From assembly GCA_002478115.1 (NCBI GenBank), contig DLMH01000033.1, positions 1 to 23,733 of the forward strand: 23,733 bases of DNA. The letters run 5' to 3'. The stretch is from Candidatus Acidiferrum typicum (lineage in GTDB: Bacteria > Acidobacteriota > Terriglobia > Acidiferrales > UBA7541). Both the position numbers and the translations under genes were made by a program. Below are positions 8,426-16,499 of the stretch, in pieces; the first letter of the stretch is position 1, and every line of letters starts with the position of its first letter. The notes beneath the pieces were generated by a model, which had not been told where the DNA came from, ran no database searches, and worked only from the letters and a program-made list of their open reading frames with translations.

Positions 8426-8550
8426 TCGTTGTCATCCTGAGGCGCCGGCGGAGTTTGCCGGCCCGAAGGATCTCAACGGGGAACGATAGCAAGAGTCTGG
8501 CGTTGAGGTCCTTCGCCCATCCTCATCGGATGGTCTTAGGATGACAACGA
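8426..8550. repeat. 125-base nested foldback between rpsH and rplF
   Basis: Outer arms at 8426-8441 (TCGTTGTCATCCTGAG) and 8535-8550 (CTTAGGATGACAACGA) pair at 15 of 16 positions. Inner arms at 8465-8478 (GAAGGATCTCAACG) and 8501-8514 (CGTTGAGGTCCTTC) pair at 13 of 14. It reads as two inverted copies of a unit of the form GTCATCCTGAG...GAAGGATCT. The same GTCATCC...GGATC frame occurs at 20620-20717 and 22769-22866, so this is a dispersed repeat inserted in the operon. Confidence 0.85.
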
Positions 8551-8578
8551 GATAGAGATCAAGATAAGGACGTAGACG

Positions 8579-9127
8579 ATGTCACGTATTGGTCGCAAAC
8601 CGATTCCCGTGCCGGCAGGCGTGAAGATTAATACCGGCGGCGGCAAAGTGGAAGTGCAAGGCCCCAAGGGGAAACTCTTCGTGCTGGTGCCGAGCCAGAT
8701 CAAGCTGGAGCAGAAGGACGGCGTGCTCACGGCGATCCGCGATAATGAAGAACATCGCGCATTGCACGGCCTGGCGCGCGCGCTGCTGGCCAACGCGGTT
8801 CATGGCGTCACCCAGGGCTTCAAGAAGGACCTGGACATCGTGGGCGTCGGTTACCGCGCCGAACTAAAGGGCAAGATGGTGGCGTTCGCGCTCGGCAAAT
8901 CGCACCCCATCGAGTTTCAGATTCCCGAGGGCATTCAGATTTCGGTCGAAAAGCAGACGCACATCGTGGTGAGCGGCGCGGACAAGGCGCAGGTCGGCCA
9001 GGTGGCCGCGGACATCCGCTCGCTGCGTCCGCCGGATCCTTACAAGCAGAAGGGCATCCGCATCACCGGCGAGAGATTGAAGAAGAAGGCGGGCAAGGCC
9101 GGCGCGAAAGCAGGCGCTGCCGCGTAA
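8579..9127 (+). CDS. rplF: 50S ribosomal protein L6
   Basis: This encodes 182 residues, usual length. It has [17 protein letters not shown], the two duplicated L6 domains, the linker [25 protein letters not shown] and [28 protein letters not shown] near the end. L6 binds helix 97 of 23S rRNA near the GTPase-associated centre. It follows the rpsH foldback; a two-part heptad array separates it from rplR. Confidence 0.98.
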   Translation: MSRIGRKPIPVPAGVKINTGGGKVEVQGPKGKLFVLVPSQIKLEQKDGVLTAIRDNEEHRALHGLARALLANAVHGVTQGFKKDLDIVGVGYRAELKGKMVAFALGKSHPIEFQIPEGIQISVEKQTHIVVSGADKAQVGQVAADIRSLRPPDPYKQKGIRITGERLKKKAGKAGAKAGAAA

Positions 9128-9129
9128 GG

Positions 9130-9277
9130 AGTTTTAAGTTTTCAGTTTTAAGTTATCAGTAAAGAAATTCTGACTTGAAACTTGGGACGTATGGTCTGGC
9201 GGCGGGTAACAAGTTTTTCGGTTTTGAGTTCATAAGTTCGCAGTGGGTTACTTAGGACTTATGACTTAAAACTGCAA
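9130..9277. repeat. Heptad-phased element 3, double (rplF-rplR)
   Basis: AGT starts at 9130, 9137, 9144, 9151 and 9158, then ACT at 9173 and 9180 with ACG at 9187. A second unit follows with AGT at 9227, 9235 (one extra base) and 9242, and ACT at 9250, 9257, 9264 and 9271. Spacing is 7 within each array. Two inverted units stand side by side in a 163-base gap that otherwise shows no gene. Confidence 0.85.
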
Positions 9278-9290
9278 GGGAGAAACGACA

Positions 9291-9671
9291 GTGGCATCGG
9301 TACCAGTTCGCAAGTTGTCCCGGGATGAGCAGCGCCAGAGGGTGCATGCGCGCGTGCGCACAAGGGTGTCTGGCACGCCGGAGCGCCCGCGCTTGAGCGT
9401 GTACCGTTCCGTCGGGCACATCTACGCGCAAGTGATTGACGATCGCAGCAGCCGCACGCTGGTGTCGGCCAGCTCGATCGACAAGGAAGTGAAGAAGGGC
9501 CTCAAGGGCGGTGGCAACGTCGCCTCGGCCAAGGCCGTCGGCAAAATCATCGCCGAGCGCGCCAAGGCGGCGGGAGTGGTGAAGGTGGTGTTCGACCGCG
9601 GCGGTTATAAGTATCACGGCCGCGTCAAGGCGCTCGCGGATGCGGCGCGGGAAGCGGGGTTACAGTTCTAA
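9291..9671 (+). CDS. rplR: 50S ribosomal protein L18
   Basis: This encodes 126 residues, started by GTG at 9291 after AAGGGAG. The protein has [88 protein letters not shown], all classical for L18. L18 carries 5S rRNA into the 50S subunit together with L5. rpsE starts 3 bases after the stop. Confidence 0.97.
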   Translation: MASVPVRKLSRDEQRQRVHARVRTRVSGTPERPRLSVYRSVGHIYAQVIDDRSSRTLVSASSIDKEVKKGLKGGGNVASAKAVGKIIAERAKAAGVVKVVFDRGGYKYHGRVKALADAAREAGLQF

Positions 9672-9674
9672 CTT

Positions 9675-10253
9675 ATGTCGAAGCAACTTTTGCGGGATAG
9701 TTTGGCAGTGCGGCGCGTCCTGGACGTGAACCTTTCCGATCTGAAGGATGACGTCGTGGCGATCAACCGCGTCACCAAAGTCGTGAAGGGCGGCAAGAAC
9801 CTGAGCTTTTCGGCGCTGGTCGTGGTGGGCGACAGCCGGGGCCACGCGGGCTTCGGAATGGGCAAGGCCCGCGAAGTGCCCATGGCCATCAAGAAGGGCA
9901 TCGAGCAGGCCAAGAAAAATCTGCTCAAGCTGAACATGAAGGGCACCACCATTCCTCACCAGGTCACCGGGTGGTATGGCTCGGCGCAGGTGCTGCTGAA
10001 GCCCGCGTCGGAAGGCACCGGCGTGATTGCCGGCGGCCCGGTGCGCAAGGTGATGCAGGTTGCGGGCATCACCAACGTGCTCACCAAATCGCTGGGCACG
10101 TCCAACCCGCACAACGTCGTCAAGGCCACCTTTGCGGCGCTGCTGAGCTTGAAGGATGCCGGGCAAGTGGCCGAAACGCGCTCGAAGACCATCGAGGAAG
10201 TGAGCGGGAAGCCGCCCAAGGCCGAGAAGGTCGAGAAGGCGGCAGGGGAATAA
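9675..10253 (+). CDS. rpsE: 30S ribosomal protein S5
   Basis: This encodes 192 residues. It contains the double-stranded RNA-binding half ([57 protein letters not shown]) and the C-terminal [41 protein letters not shown] block. A charged tail ([14 protein letters not shown]) is longer than in E. coli. S5 lies at the mRNA entry and influences decoding accuracy. Coupled to rplR by a 3-base spacer; rpmD follows after 3 bases. Confidence 0.97.
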   Translation: MSKQLLRDSLAVRRVLDVNLSDLKDDVVAINRVTKVVKGGKNLSFSALVVVGDSRGHAGFGMGKAREVPMAIKKGIEQAKKNLLKLNMKGTTIPHQVTGWYGSAQVLLKPASEGTGVIAGGPVRKVMQVAGITNVLTKSLGTSNPHNVVKATFAALLSLKDAGQVAETRSKTIEEVSGKPPKAEKVEKAAGE

Positions 10254-10256
10254 TTC

Positions 10257-10463
10257 ATGGCAGGCGAAAAGAAGGGCGCGAAGAGCGCCGCAACGGTAAA
10301 GATCAAGTGGGTGCGCAGCTTTATCAGTTGCACCGACGATATGCGCGCGACGATTCGCGGATTGGGCTTGCGCCGGATGCATCAGGTGGTCGAACGGGAG
10401 AATTCGCCGGCCATCCGGGGCATGATTCACAAGGTGCGGCACCTCGTGGAAGTGGTGGAGTAA
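10257..10463 (+). CDS. rpmD: 50S ribosomal protein L30
   Basis: This encodes 68 residues with a Lys/Ala-rich N-terminus (MAGEKKGAKSAATVK) before the ~55-residue core IKWVRSFISCTDDMRATIRGLGLRRMHQVVERENSPAIRGMIHKVRHLVEVVE. The LGLRRMHQVVER segment is the family signature. L30 is a small globular protein of the 50S subunit near helix 38. It is separated from rpsE and rplO by 3 bases each. Confidence 0.95.
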   Translation: MAGEKKGAKSAATVKIKWVRSFISCTDDMRATIRGLGLRRMHQVVERENSPAIRGMIHKVRHLVEVVE

Positions 10464-10466
10464 TTC

Positions 10467-10943
10467 ATGGCAGACAAGGGCAAGAAGGAACACAACACGG
10501 TTTCATTGTCGAACCTCGGGCCGCCCAAAGGCTCGCGCAAGAAGAAAGTGCGCGTGGGCCGCGGCATCGGTTCGAAGCTCGGGCGGACCTCCGGAAAGGG
10601 CAACAAGGGCCAGAAGTCGCGGCGCGGCTATTCGCGGCGGCGCGGCTTTGAAGGCGGGCAGATGCCGTTGCACCGGCGCATCCCGAAGCGCGGGTTCCAC
10701 AATCCGTTCGGCGTGCAATATTCCATTGTCAACCTCGAGGAACTCAACGTGTTTCCCGCGGGCGAGACGGTGACGCCGGAACTCCTGCGCGCGCACGGTT
10801 TTGTGCGCCGCGCCAAGGATCCCATCAAGGTTTTGGGCGATGGCGAGCTGAAGACCAAGCTCACCATTCACGCCCAAGCATTCAGCGCGTCGGCGAAGGA
10901 AAAGATCGCCAAGGCCGGCGGCACATTCGAGGTGGTAGCGTAA
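10467..10943 (+). CDS. rplO: 50S ribosomal protein L15
   Basis: This encodes 158 residues. The N-terminal Gly/Arg-rich extension typical of L15 is clear ([52 protein letters not shown]), followed by the globular domain with [24 protein letters not shown] and [34 protein letters not shown]15 is a late 50S assembly protein. secY begins 22 bases downstream after CCGAGGAACC. Confidence 0.97.
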   Translation: MADKGKKEHNTVSLSNLGPPKGSRKKKVRVGRGIGSKLGRTSGKGNKGQKSRRGYSRRRGFEGGQMPLHRRIPKRGFHNPFGVQYSIVNLEELNVFPAGETVTPELLRAHGFVRRAKDPIKVLGDGELKTKLTIHAQAFSASAKEKIAKAGGTFEVVA

Positions 10944-10965
10944 TCGGGTTTCCCGAGGAACCGGT

Positions 10966-12369
10966 ATGAATCGTTTCTTGAACGCATTCGCGAATCTCTT
11001 CCGCATCGAGGATCTGCGGAACCGGCTGTTCTTCACGCTGGGGCTGCTGGCGGTGTACCGCCTCGGCGCGCACATCCCGACGCCTGGGATCAACACCAGC
11101 GTGCTGGAAGATCTCTTCAAGCAGTCGGCCGGGTCGGTGCTGGGAATCTTCGATCTCTTCAGCGGCGGCAACTTCCGCCGGCTGACGATTTTCGCGCTGG
11201 GCATCATGCCGTACATCACCTCGTCCATCATCCTGCAGTTGATGACCGTGGTGTTTCCGTACCTGGAGCGGTTGCAGAAGGAAGGCGAGCTGGGCCGGCG
11301 TAAGATCACGCAGTACACGCGGTATTTGACGATCGCGTTGAGCATCATTCAGTCGTCCACGATCGCCACCACGCTGCAATCGCAAGCGCTTGGCGGCCAG
11401 TCGCTGGTGTACCACCCGGGTTGGGGCTTCACGCTGATGACGATTCTGACGCTGACCACGGGTTCGGCGTTCATCATGTGGTTGGGCGAGCAAATCAGCG
11501 AACGCGGGATCGGCAATGGAATGTCGCTGATCATTTTCGTGGGCATCGTGGTGGGCTTGCCGCGCGCCATCGGCGATTTGTGGGACAAGGTAAGGACGCA
11601 GGCGTGGGGCGCGTTCACGCCGATAGCGATTCTGGGGCTCCTGGCGTTGATGGTCGCCGTGGTGGCGTTCATCGTTTTCGTGGAAGGGGCGCAGCGCCGC
11701 ATTCCGGTGCAATATGCCAAGCGCGTGGTGGGCCGCCGCATGATGGGCGGGCAATCCACCTACCTGCCGCTGCGCGTGAATTCCGGCGGCGTGATTCCGC
11801 CGATTTTCGCGAGTTCGCTGCTGGCGTTTCCGGCCACCGCCGCGATGATGCTGGGCACGCGCTGGCCGTTCGTGAAGTCGATTGCGAACACCCTGCGCTG
11901 GGGAGAACCGCTGTACACCGCGGTGTACGTGACGCTGATCGTCGTTTTCGCGTTTTTCTACGTGGGCATCGTTTTCAATCCGACGGAGCTTGCGGACAAC
12001 ATGCGCAAGAACGGCGGGTTCATTCCGGGGATACGCCCGGGGCGCACCACTTCGGAATATGTAAGCCTGATCCTGAAGCGGCTGACGTTTATCGGCGCGG
12101 TTTATCTCGCCATCGTCTGCCTCTTACCGGAATGGATGATTGCGGGTATCCACCTGAATCACCTGCCGTGGTGGATGGGCGGTAACTGGTTTGACCATTG
12201 GCCGCAATGGATTTTGAACGGGCTTGGTGTGCAGTTTTATTTTGGCGGTACTTCGCTCCTAATTGTGGTGGGCGTGGCGATGGATACGGTGCAGCAGTTG
12301 GAGGCACAACTCGTCATGCGGAACTACGAGGGTTTCGCGCGGAAGGGACGTCTGCGCGGCCGTCGTTAA
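10966..12369 (+). CDS. secY: Protein translocase subunit SecY
   Basis: This encodes 467 residues and ten predicted membrane helices. SecY forms the channel of the SecYEG translocon in the inner membrane. Visible landmarks are the plug/TM2 region (LGIFDLFSGGNFRRLTIFALGIMPYITSSIILQL), SERGIGNGMSLIIF in the middle, RRIPVQYAKR, and GIRPGRTTSEY (355-365). Residues about 390-422 (MIAGIHLNHLPWWMGGNWFD and on) make the periplasmic loop before the last helix (FYFGGTSLLIVVGVAMDT) some 20 residues longer than in E. coli SecY. Normal place for secY, between rplO and adk. Confidence 0.98.
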   Translation: MNRFLNAFANLFRIEDLRNRLFFTLGLLAVYRLGAHIPTPGINTSVLEDLFKQSAGSVLGIFDLFSGGNFRRLTIFALGIMPYITSSIILQLMTVVFPYLERLQKEGELGRRKITQYTRYLTIALSIIQSSTIATTLQSQALGGQSLVYHPGWGFTLMTILTLTTGSAFIMWLGEQISERGIGNGMSLIIFVGIVVGLPRAIGDLWDKVRTQAWGAFTPIAILGLLALMVAVVAFIVFVEGAQRRIPVQYAKRVVGRRMMGGQSTYLPLRVNSGGVIPPIFASSLLAFPATAAMMLGTRWPFVKSIANTLRWGEPLYTAVYVTLIVVFAFFYVGIVFNPTELADNMRKNGGFIPGIRPGRTTSEYVSLILKRLTFIGAVYLAIVCLLPEWMIAGIHLNHLPWWMGGNWFDHWPQWILNGLGVQFYFGGTSLLIVVGVAMDTVQQLEAQLVMRNYEGFARKGRLRGRR

Positions 12370-12381
12370 GGGAGACGAACC

Positions 12382-13077
12382 GTGGCGCTGGAAGAGCGTC
12401 CCGATGCAAAACTCGACCGCGGGGTCATTTTTTTAGGGCCTCCGGGATCGGGAAAAGGTACTCAGGCGAAAGAGCTGGCCAAGGCGTATGGCATACCGCA
12501 TCTTTCGACGGGCGACATGTTACGGGAGCATGTCGGTAAAGCTACCACGCTCGGCTTGCAGGCGAAGCCGATCATGGAGCGTGGCGAACTGGTGCCGGAC
12601 TCGCTGGTGCTGAAGATGATCGCCGAGCGGATCGAGCGGCCCGATTGCAGCCACGGGTTTGTGCTGGACGGTTTTCCGCGAACGGTGACCCAGGCCAGAT
12701 ACTTGGGTGAGTTGCTCAAGCAGCATGGGTACAAGGCCCCGTTCGTGATTCACCTGGTGCTGGGCAGTTCCGTGCTGTTGCGGCGCCTCACCGGGCGAAG
12801 GACCTGCAAGGTGTGCGGCGAGATTTACAATATTTACGACCGCCCGCCCAAGGTGGAAGGGATTTGCGATAAGGACGGCGGCGAGTTGTTTCACCGGCCG
12901 GACGATCGCGAAGACGTTATCGCGGAGCGACTGCAGGCGTACGACAAGCAGACCTCGCCCCTGGTGGAGTATTACCGGCGGCTGGGTGCGCTTCACGATA
13001 TTGATGGAGCAAAGAGTGTCCCGGAAGTGAAGGCGCAGATGTTTCAGGTTGCCGCGGAAATGAGGGAGGCGCGCTAG
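12382..13077 (+). CDS. adk: Adenylate kinase, zinc-LID type
   Basis: This encodes 231 residues from a GTG at 12382, preceded by GGGAGACG. It interconverts ATP plus AMP with two ADP in the cytoplasm. The P-loop is GPPGSGKGT (19-27), the AMP site LSTGDMLREH (41-50), then LDGFPRT (95-101) and the LID. The LID has Cys142, Cys145, Cys162 and Asp165 in a C-x2-C-x16-C-x2-D pattern, a probable structural zinc site as in many Gram-positive adenylate kinases. The N-terminus is some 13 residues longer than usual. map follows after 2 bases, the common secY-adk-map order. Confidence 0.97.
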   Translation: MALEERPDAKLDRGVIFLGPPGSGKGTQAKELAKAYGIPHLSTGDMLREHVGKATTLGLQAKPIMERGELVPDSLVLKMIAERIERPDCSHGFVLDGFPRTVTQARYLGELLKQHGYKAPFVIHLVLGSSVLLRRLTGRRTCKVCGEIYNIYDRPPKVEGICDKDGGELFHRPDDREDVIAERLQAYDKQTSPLVEYYRRLGALHDIDGAKSVPEVKAQMFQVAAEMREAR

Positions 13078-13079
13078 GA

Positions 13080-13883
13080 ATGGCGATTCAGTTGCGCAGC
13101 GCCGCGGAACTCGAAAAGATGTACCGCGCGGGCCAGGTGGTTCACGAAGTCTTGAACGCGCTGCGGGCGCAGTTGCAGCCGGGGATGACGACGATGGACC
13201 TCGAGAAGAGCGCCGAGGAGATCATCGCCAAAGGGCCGGGGCGGCCGGCGTTCAAAGGGTATCGCGGGTACCCCTGCGTGCTGTGCACGTCGGTGAACAG
13301 CGAGATCGTTCACGGGATACCGTCGCCCAAGCGGAAACTGCGCGAAGGCGACATCGTGTCGCTCGACTTCGGCATGGAAGTGGACGGGTATTACGGCGAT
13401 TCGGCGGTGACCGTGCCGGTGGGGAAGATCAGCCCGGAGCTGCAGAAGCTCCTGGAGGTGACCCGCGAATCGCTGGACCGCGCAATTGACAAGATGCGGC
13501 CGGGCAACCGGCTGGGCGACGTCGGGCACGCGGTGCAGAGTTGGGTGGAGCAGCACGGGTATTCGGTGGTGCGGGAGTTCGTGGGGCACGGCATCGGCAC
13601 GAAGATGCATGACGAGCCGAACCTGCCGAACTACGGCGAGCCGGGACGCGGCGCGCGTTTGCAGGAAGGCATGGTGATCGCCGTCGAACCGATGGTGAAC
13701 GCCGGCCGTCCGGAAGTGGCGATGCGCGGCGAGTGGGTGGCGGAAACGGCCGATGGCAGTCCTTCGGCGCATTTCGAGCACACCGTGGCGGTCACCGTGA
13801 ACGGCCCGTGGATTCTGACGCGGCCGAAAGAGATGACCGGGCCGGCGTGGGGGAATGAAGTATTAAGTACTAAGTTTAAGTAA
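13080..13883 (+). CDS. map: Type I methionine aminopeptidase
   Basis: This encodes 267 residues. It removes the initiator methionine from nascent proteins. The dinuclear metal ligands of the pita-bread fold are all present: Asp96 (SLDFG), Asp107 (YGDSAV), His170 (VGHGIG), Glu203 (AVEPM) and Glu234 (HFEHT), with His79 and His177 as the catalytic-pocket histidines. The domain is complete by about residue 250. The last residues, EVLSTKFK with the TAA, are encoded by the left half of the heptad repeat (13859 onward), so the C-terminus appears to have been rewritten by the repeat. Confidence 0.97.
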   Translation: MAIQLRSAAELEKMYRAGQVVHEVLNALRAQLQPGMTTMDLEKSAEEIIAKGPGRPAFKGYRGYPCVLCTSVNSEIVHGIPSPKRKLREGDIVSLDFGMEVDGYYGDSAVTVPVGKISPELQKLLEVTRESLDRAIDKMRPGNRLGDVGHAVQSWVEQHGYSVVREFVGHGIGTKMHDEPNLPNYGEPGRGARLQEGMVIAVEPMVNAGRPEVAMRGEWVAETADGSPSAHFEHTVAVTVNGPWILTRPKEMTGPAWGNEVLSTKFK

Positions 13884-13940
13884 TAAGTAAATCGGTCTTA
13901 TTTAATACTTAGAACTTATTACTAAGAACTTGGAACATAG
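13859..13940. repeat. Heptad-phased element 4 (map-infA), overlapping map
   Basis: AGT starts at 13859, 13866 and 13873, then after a one-base slip at 13879 and 13886. ACT starts at 13907, 13914, 13921 and 13928, with ACA at 13935. The first 25 bases are inside the map reading frame and include its stop codon. The arms (TAAGTAATAAGT against ACTTATTACT) can pair. Confidence 0.85.
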
Positions 13941-13946
13941 GAAACC

Positions 13947-14210
13947 ATGGCGAAGCAGCCGTACGTGAAAAAAGAGAAGGGCGACTCCGGAAATCCGAAG
14001 GAGGATGCCATTGAAGTAATGGCGACGGTGATTGAGCCGTTGCCGAACGCGATGTTCCGCGTGGAACTGGAGAACAAGCACCGGGTGCTGGCGCATGTCT
14101 CCGGGAAGATGCGCAAGAATTTCATCCGGATTCTGGCGGGCGACAAGGTGGCGGTGGAGCTTTCGCCGTACGATTTGACGCGCGGCCGGATCGTGTACCG
14201 GTACAAGTAA
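13947..14210 (+). CDS. infA: Translation initiation factor IF-1
   Basis: This encodes 87 residues. The S1-type OB-fold is nearly identical to the E. coli pattern: [66 protein letters not shown]. About 15 extra residues ([15 protein letters not shown]) stand before the usual start; the ATG at 13947 follows an AGGAAA. IF-1 occupies the 30S A site during initiation. The gene is bracketed by heptad elements on both sides. Confidence 0.97.
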   Translation: MAKQPYVKKEKGDSGNPKEDAIEVMATVIEPLPNAMFRVELENKHRVLAHVSGKMRKNFIRILAGDKVAVELSPYDLTRGRIVYRYK

Positions 14211-14241
14211 GGCGCGGGATTTGGGAGCATAGGATTGCAGA

Positions 14242-14326
14242 AGTTTACAATTATAAGTTTTAAGCGGTAAGTAAGGATTTAAGAAGTACTTAAAACTTAG
14301 AACTTAGTACCTAGAACTCAAAACGC
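14242..14326. repeat. Heptad-phased element 5 (infA-rpmJ)
   Basis: The left array is degraded: AGT at 14242, 14256 and 14270 with AGC at 14263, all on the same 7-base register. The right array has ACT at 14288, 14295, 14302 and 14316, ACC at 14309 and AC at 14323. It fills most of the 143-base gap. Confidence 0.8.
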
Positions 14327-14353
14327 GCAGCTTCGCAACGAGGAGTCTGTAAT

Positions 14354-14467
14354 ATGAAAGTACGGGCAAGCGTGAAAAAGATTTGTGACAAGTGCAAGGT
14401 GATCCATCGCCGCGGGGTGGTTCGGGTGATTTGCGTGAACCCGAAGCACAAGCAGCGGCAGGGATAG
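14354..14467 (+). CDS. rpmJ: 50S ribosomal protein L36, zinc form
   Basis: This encodes 37 residues, [20 protein letters not shown] and then a [17 protein letters not shown] end. It is too short for a length-filtered gene search but is unmistakable. Zinc ligands are Cys11, Cys14, Cys27 and His32, the C+ form of L36. AGGAG stands about 8 bases before the ATG. L36 packs against helices of 23S rRNA near the central protuberance. Heptad elements lie on both sides. Confidence 0.97.
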   Translation: MKVRASVKKICDKCKVIHRRGVVRVICVNPKHKQRQG

Positions 14468-14469
14468 GC

Positions 14470-14540
14470 AGTAATCAGTTTTCAGTTTTAAGTAATAAGT
14501 AAGTCGTTGGCTGAGCTTTGGAACTGAGAACTTAGAACCT
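14470..14540. repeat. Heptad-phased element 6 (rpmJ-rpsM)
   Basis: AGT starts at 14470, 14477, 14484, 14491 and 14498 without a slip; ACT starts at 14523 and 14530, with ACC at 14537. It begins 2 bases after the rpmJ stop and fills most of the 96-base gap. Confidence 0.85.
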
Positions 14541-14563
14541 TTTTTGAATGGACTGGAGCAATC

Positions 14564-14953
14564 ATGGCACGTATCGCTGGTGTTGATCTTCCGCCGCAGA
14601 AGCGCTTGTGGGTCGGGCTGACCTCGATCTACGGCATCGGACAGGTGCGCGCGAAGGATATTTCCGAAAAGGCGAATGTGGATTTCACGAAGAAGATCCG
14701 CGACCTGACGGAAGACGAAGTCAACCGCATCCGCACGGTCATCGAGCAGGAAGGGCGCGTGGAAGGCGATCTCCGCAAGGAGATCCAGATGAACATTCGC
14801 CGGCTGATCGAAGTGCAGGCGTACCGTGGGATTCGTCACCGGCGCAATTTGCCGGTGCGCGGGCAGCGTACGCACACGAACGCGCGCACGCGGAAGGGTC
14901 CTCGGCGCGGCGCGGTGGCCGGCAAGAAGCAGATCAAGGGCAAGAAGGGCTGA
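14564..14953 (+). CDS. rpsM: 30S ribosomal protein S13
   Basis: This encodes 129 residues. It begins [31 protein letters not shown], has the helical middle [61 protein letters not shown] and a Lys-rich tail that reaches towards the P-site tRNA. S13 forms bridges B1a/B1b in the 30S head. GGAG lies 6 bases before the ATG. This gene usually opens the alpha operon. Confidence 0.98.
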   Translation: MARIAGVDLPPQKRLWVGLTSIYGIGQVRAKDISEKANVDFTKKIRDLTEDEVNRIRTVIEQEGRVEGDLRKEIQMNIRRLIEVQAYRGIRHRRNLPVRGQRTHTNARTRKGPRRGAVAGKKQIKGKKG

Positions 14954-14960
14954 GAAAACC

Positions 14961-15060
14961 AGTAGTCATTAGTTTTAAGTAGTAAGTAAGACGACTGCAC
15001 TACTTGAAACTTAGGATTTGAGACTTAGAACTTAAAACTTAGAACTTATTACTTAGCACT
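14961..15060. repeat. Heptad-phased element 7 (rpsM-rpsK), longest unbroken array
   Basis: AGT starts at 14964, 14971, 14978 and 14985. The right half keeps register over nine units: ACT at 15002, 15009, 15023, 15030, 15037, 15044, 15051 and 15058, with ATT at 15016. This is the clearest example of strict 7-base phasing in the window. Confidence 0.9.
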
Positions 15061-15082
15061 GCGAAGCAAAACGGAGTGAAAC

Positions 15083-15541
15083 GTGGCAAAAGAGCAGAAG
15101 AACGCGGTACCGGACGCATCAGCAGCACCGGCGAAACCGGCAGCCGCAAGCAAGCGCAAGAAAGAGTTCAAGAAGAAGCGGGAAAAGCGCATCGTGCCGC
15201 ACGGCATTGTGCACGTGGCCGCTTCCTTCAACAACACGCAGATCACCATTGCGGATCCCGACGGGCGCGTGTTGTGCGCGTCATCGGCCGGGGCGATCGG
15301 GTTCAAGGGCTCGCGCAAGGGCACGCCGTACGCGGCGCAGCAGGCTGGGCTGTCTGCCGCGGGTACGGCGCGCGACCAGTACGGGATGAAGAGCGTGGAA
15401 GTGAAGGTCAAGGGACCCGGGTCCGGGCGCGAATCCGCGATACGCGCGCTGGCGGCGGCGGGATTGCACATCGTGGCCATCCGCGACGTCACGCCGGTCC
15501 CGCACAACGGCTGCCGCCCGCCAAAACGCCGGCGCGTTTGA
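15083..15541 (+). CDS. rpsK: 30S ribosomal protein S11, with N-terminal extension
   Basis: This encodes 152 residues from GTG at 15083 after GGAG. The S11 core runs from about residue 37: [50 protein letters not shown], ending [22 protein letters not shown]. The first ~35 residues ([20 protein letters not shown] and a Lys-rich stretch) are an Ala/Pro/Lys extension longer than in E. coli S11. S11 binds the 30S platform near the E site. Confidence 0.97.
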   Translation: MAKEQKNAVPDASAAPAKPAAASKRKKEFKKKREKRIVPHGIVHVAASFNNTQITIADPDGRVLCASSAGAIGFKGSRKGTPYAAQQAGLSAAGTARDQYGMKSVEVKVKGPGSGRESAIRALAAAGLHIVAIRDVTPVPHNGCRPPKRRRV

Positions 15542-15557
15542 TGCTCACGATTTGTAG

Positions 15558-15578
15558 CTCAGGCCTTTGAGGCCTGAG
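15558..15578 (+). promoter_or_regulatory. Compact hairpin upstream of rpsD
   Basis: CTCAGGCCT (15558-15566) and AGGCCTGAG (15570-15578) form a perfect 9-bp stem with a 3-base loop, 16 bases after the rpsK stop. GGTTTTC and, further on, ATTTTTT follow, but not immediately, so it is at best a weak attenuator. It stands about 50 bases before the TTG start of rpsD. It may be a regulatory leader or a single palindrome of the dispersed type. Confidence 0.55.
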
Positions 15579-15628
15579 GGTTTTCAAAGAAGATTTTTTG
15601 AGAGAGTTTCGCGAAGGGAGAACAGAAG

Positions 15629-16261
15629 TTGGCAAGACACCGAGATGCAGTCTGCCGCCTATGCCGTAGGGAAGGGCAGAAACTATTTCTAAAAGGATTG
15701 CGGTGCTTCACGGACAAGTGCGCGATCGAGAAGCGCAACTTCGTGCCGGGACAGCACGGGCAATCGCGGCGCGCGAAGATTGCGGGCTACGGCCTGCAGC
15801 TTCGCGAAAAACAGAAGGTCAAGCGCACGTACGGTCTGCTGGAACGGCAGTTCCGCAACTACTTCGAGAAGGCGGAGCGCGCCAAGGGGCCGACGGGCGA
15901 AAACCTCATCATCATGCTGGAACGCCGCCTGGACAACACGGTCTGGCGCGCGGGCCTGGCCTCTTCGCGTTCGCAGGCGCGGCAACTGGTGCTGCACGGA
16001 CACGTGCGGATCAACGGGAAGAAGGTAAACATCCCGTCGTACCAGGTGAGCGTCGGCGAAGAGATCGCCATCAAGGAAAAGATGCACCAGAACGCCATGG
16101 TGCTGGAGGCGCGCAACGTGGCGCAGAGCCAGAGCCTGGTGCCGTGGCTGGAGCAGGAGCGCGAGCATTTCAAGGCCAAGGTGGTGGCCCTGCCGAAGCG
16201 CGACGACGTGCAGACGCCGCCGATCAACGAGCAACTGATCGTCGAACTGTACTCGAAGTAA
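15629..16261 (+). CDS. rpsD: 30S ribosomal protein S4, zinc form
   Basis: This encodes 210 residues starting with TTG at 15629, after GAAGGGAG. TTG is the rarest start in this cluster. The N-terminus holds Cys9, Cys12, Cys26 and Cys31, the zinc site of C+ S4 proteins. The S4 RNA-binding domain is present (RLDNTVWRAGLASSRSQARQLVLHGHVRINGKKVNIPSYQVSVGEEIAIKEK), and the end is the classical NEQLIVELYSK. S4 initiates 30S body assembly and in E. coli represses the alpha operon by binding its mRNA; the hairpin and weak start here are worth noting in that light. Confidence 0.97.
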   Translation: MARHRDAVCRLCRREGQKLFLKGLRCFTDKCAIEKRNFVPGQHGQSRRAKIAGYGLQLREKQKVKRTYGLLERQFRNYFEKAERAKGPTGENLIIMLERRLDNTVWRAGLASSRSQARQLVLHGHVRINGKKVNIPSYQVSVGEEIAIKEKMHQNAMVLEARNVAQSQSLVPWLEQEREHFKAKVVALPKRDDVQTPPINEQLIVELYSK

Positions 16262-16456
16262 GTTATAAGTTTTAAGTTGTCAGTTCTCAGTTTTCAGTTG
16301 AGGGACCGCTTGCTGATGACTTAGGACTTATGTTTTGAGGTTTACGACTTGAACCTGATGACATAGAACTGGTGACTTGAAACTCAATTTGGGTCTTAGG
16401 AGTCAAAACGGACGACTTGAAACTGACGACTTAGAACTGATTACTGGGGACTTTGC
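16261..16456. repeat. Heptad-phased element 8 (rpsD-rpoA), about 195 bases
   Basis: AGT starts at 16261, 16268, 16275, 16282, 16289 and 16296. On the right, ACT starts at 16319, 16326, 16347, 16368, 16375 and 16382, with CCT at 16354 and ACA at 16361 on the same register. After a two-base phase shift a second array has ACT at 16415, 16422, 16429, 16436, 16443 and 16450. It is the largest element of the family and begins on the last base of the rpsD stop codon. Confidence 0.9.
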
Positions 16457-16499
16457 AGGGTTAGCGGTAAACGCGGTCGAGGGAAGGGTAACGGTCTGA

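Noticed and set aside
12198..12539. A plus-strand frame spanning the secY-adk junction
   Set aside because: It is out of frame with both certain genes and has no family resemblance.
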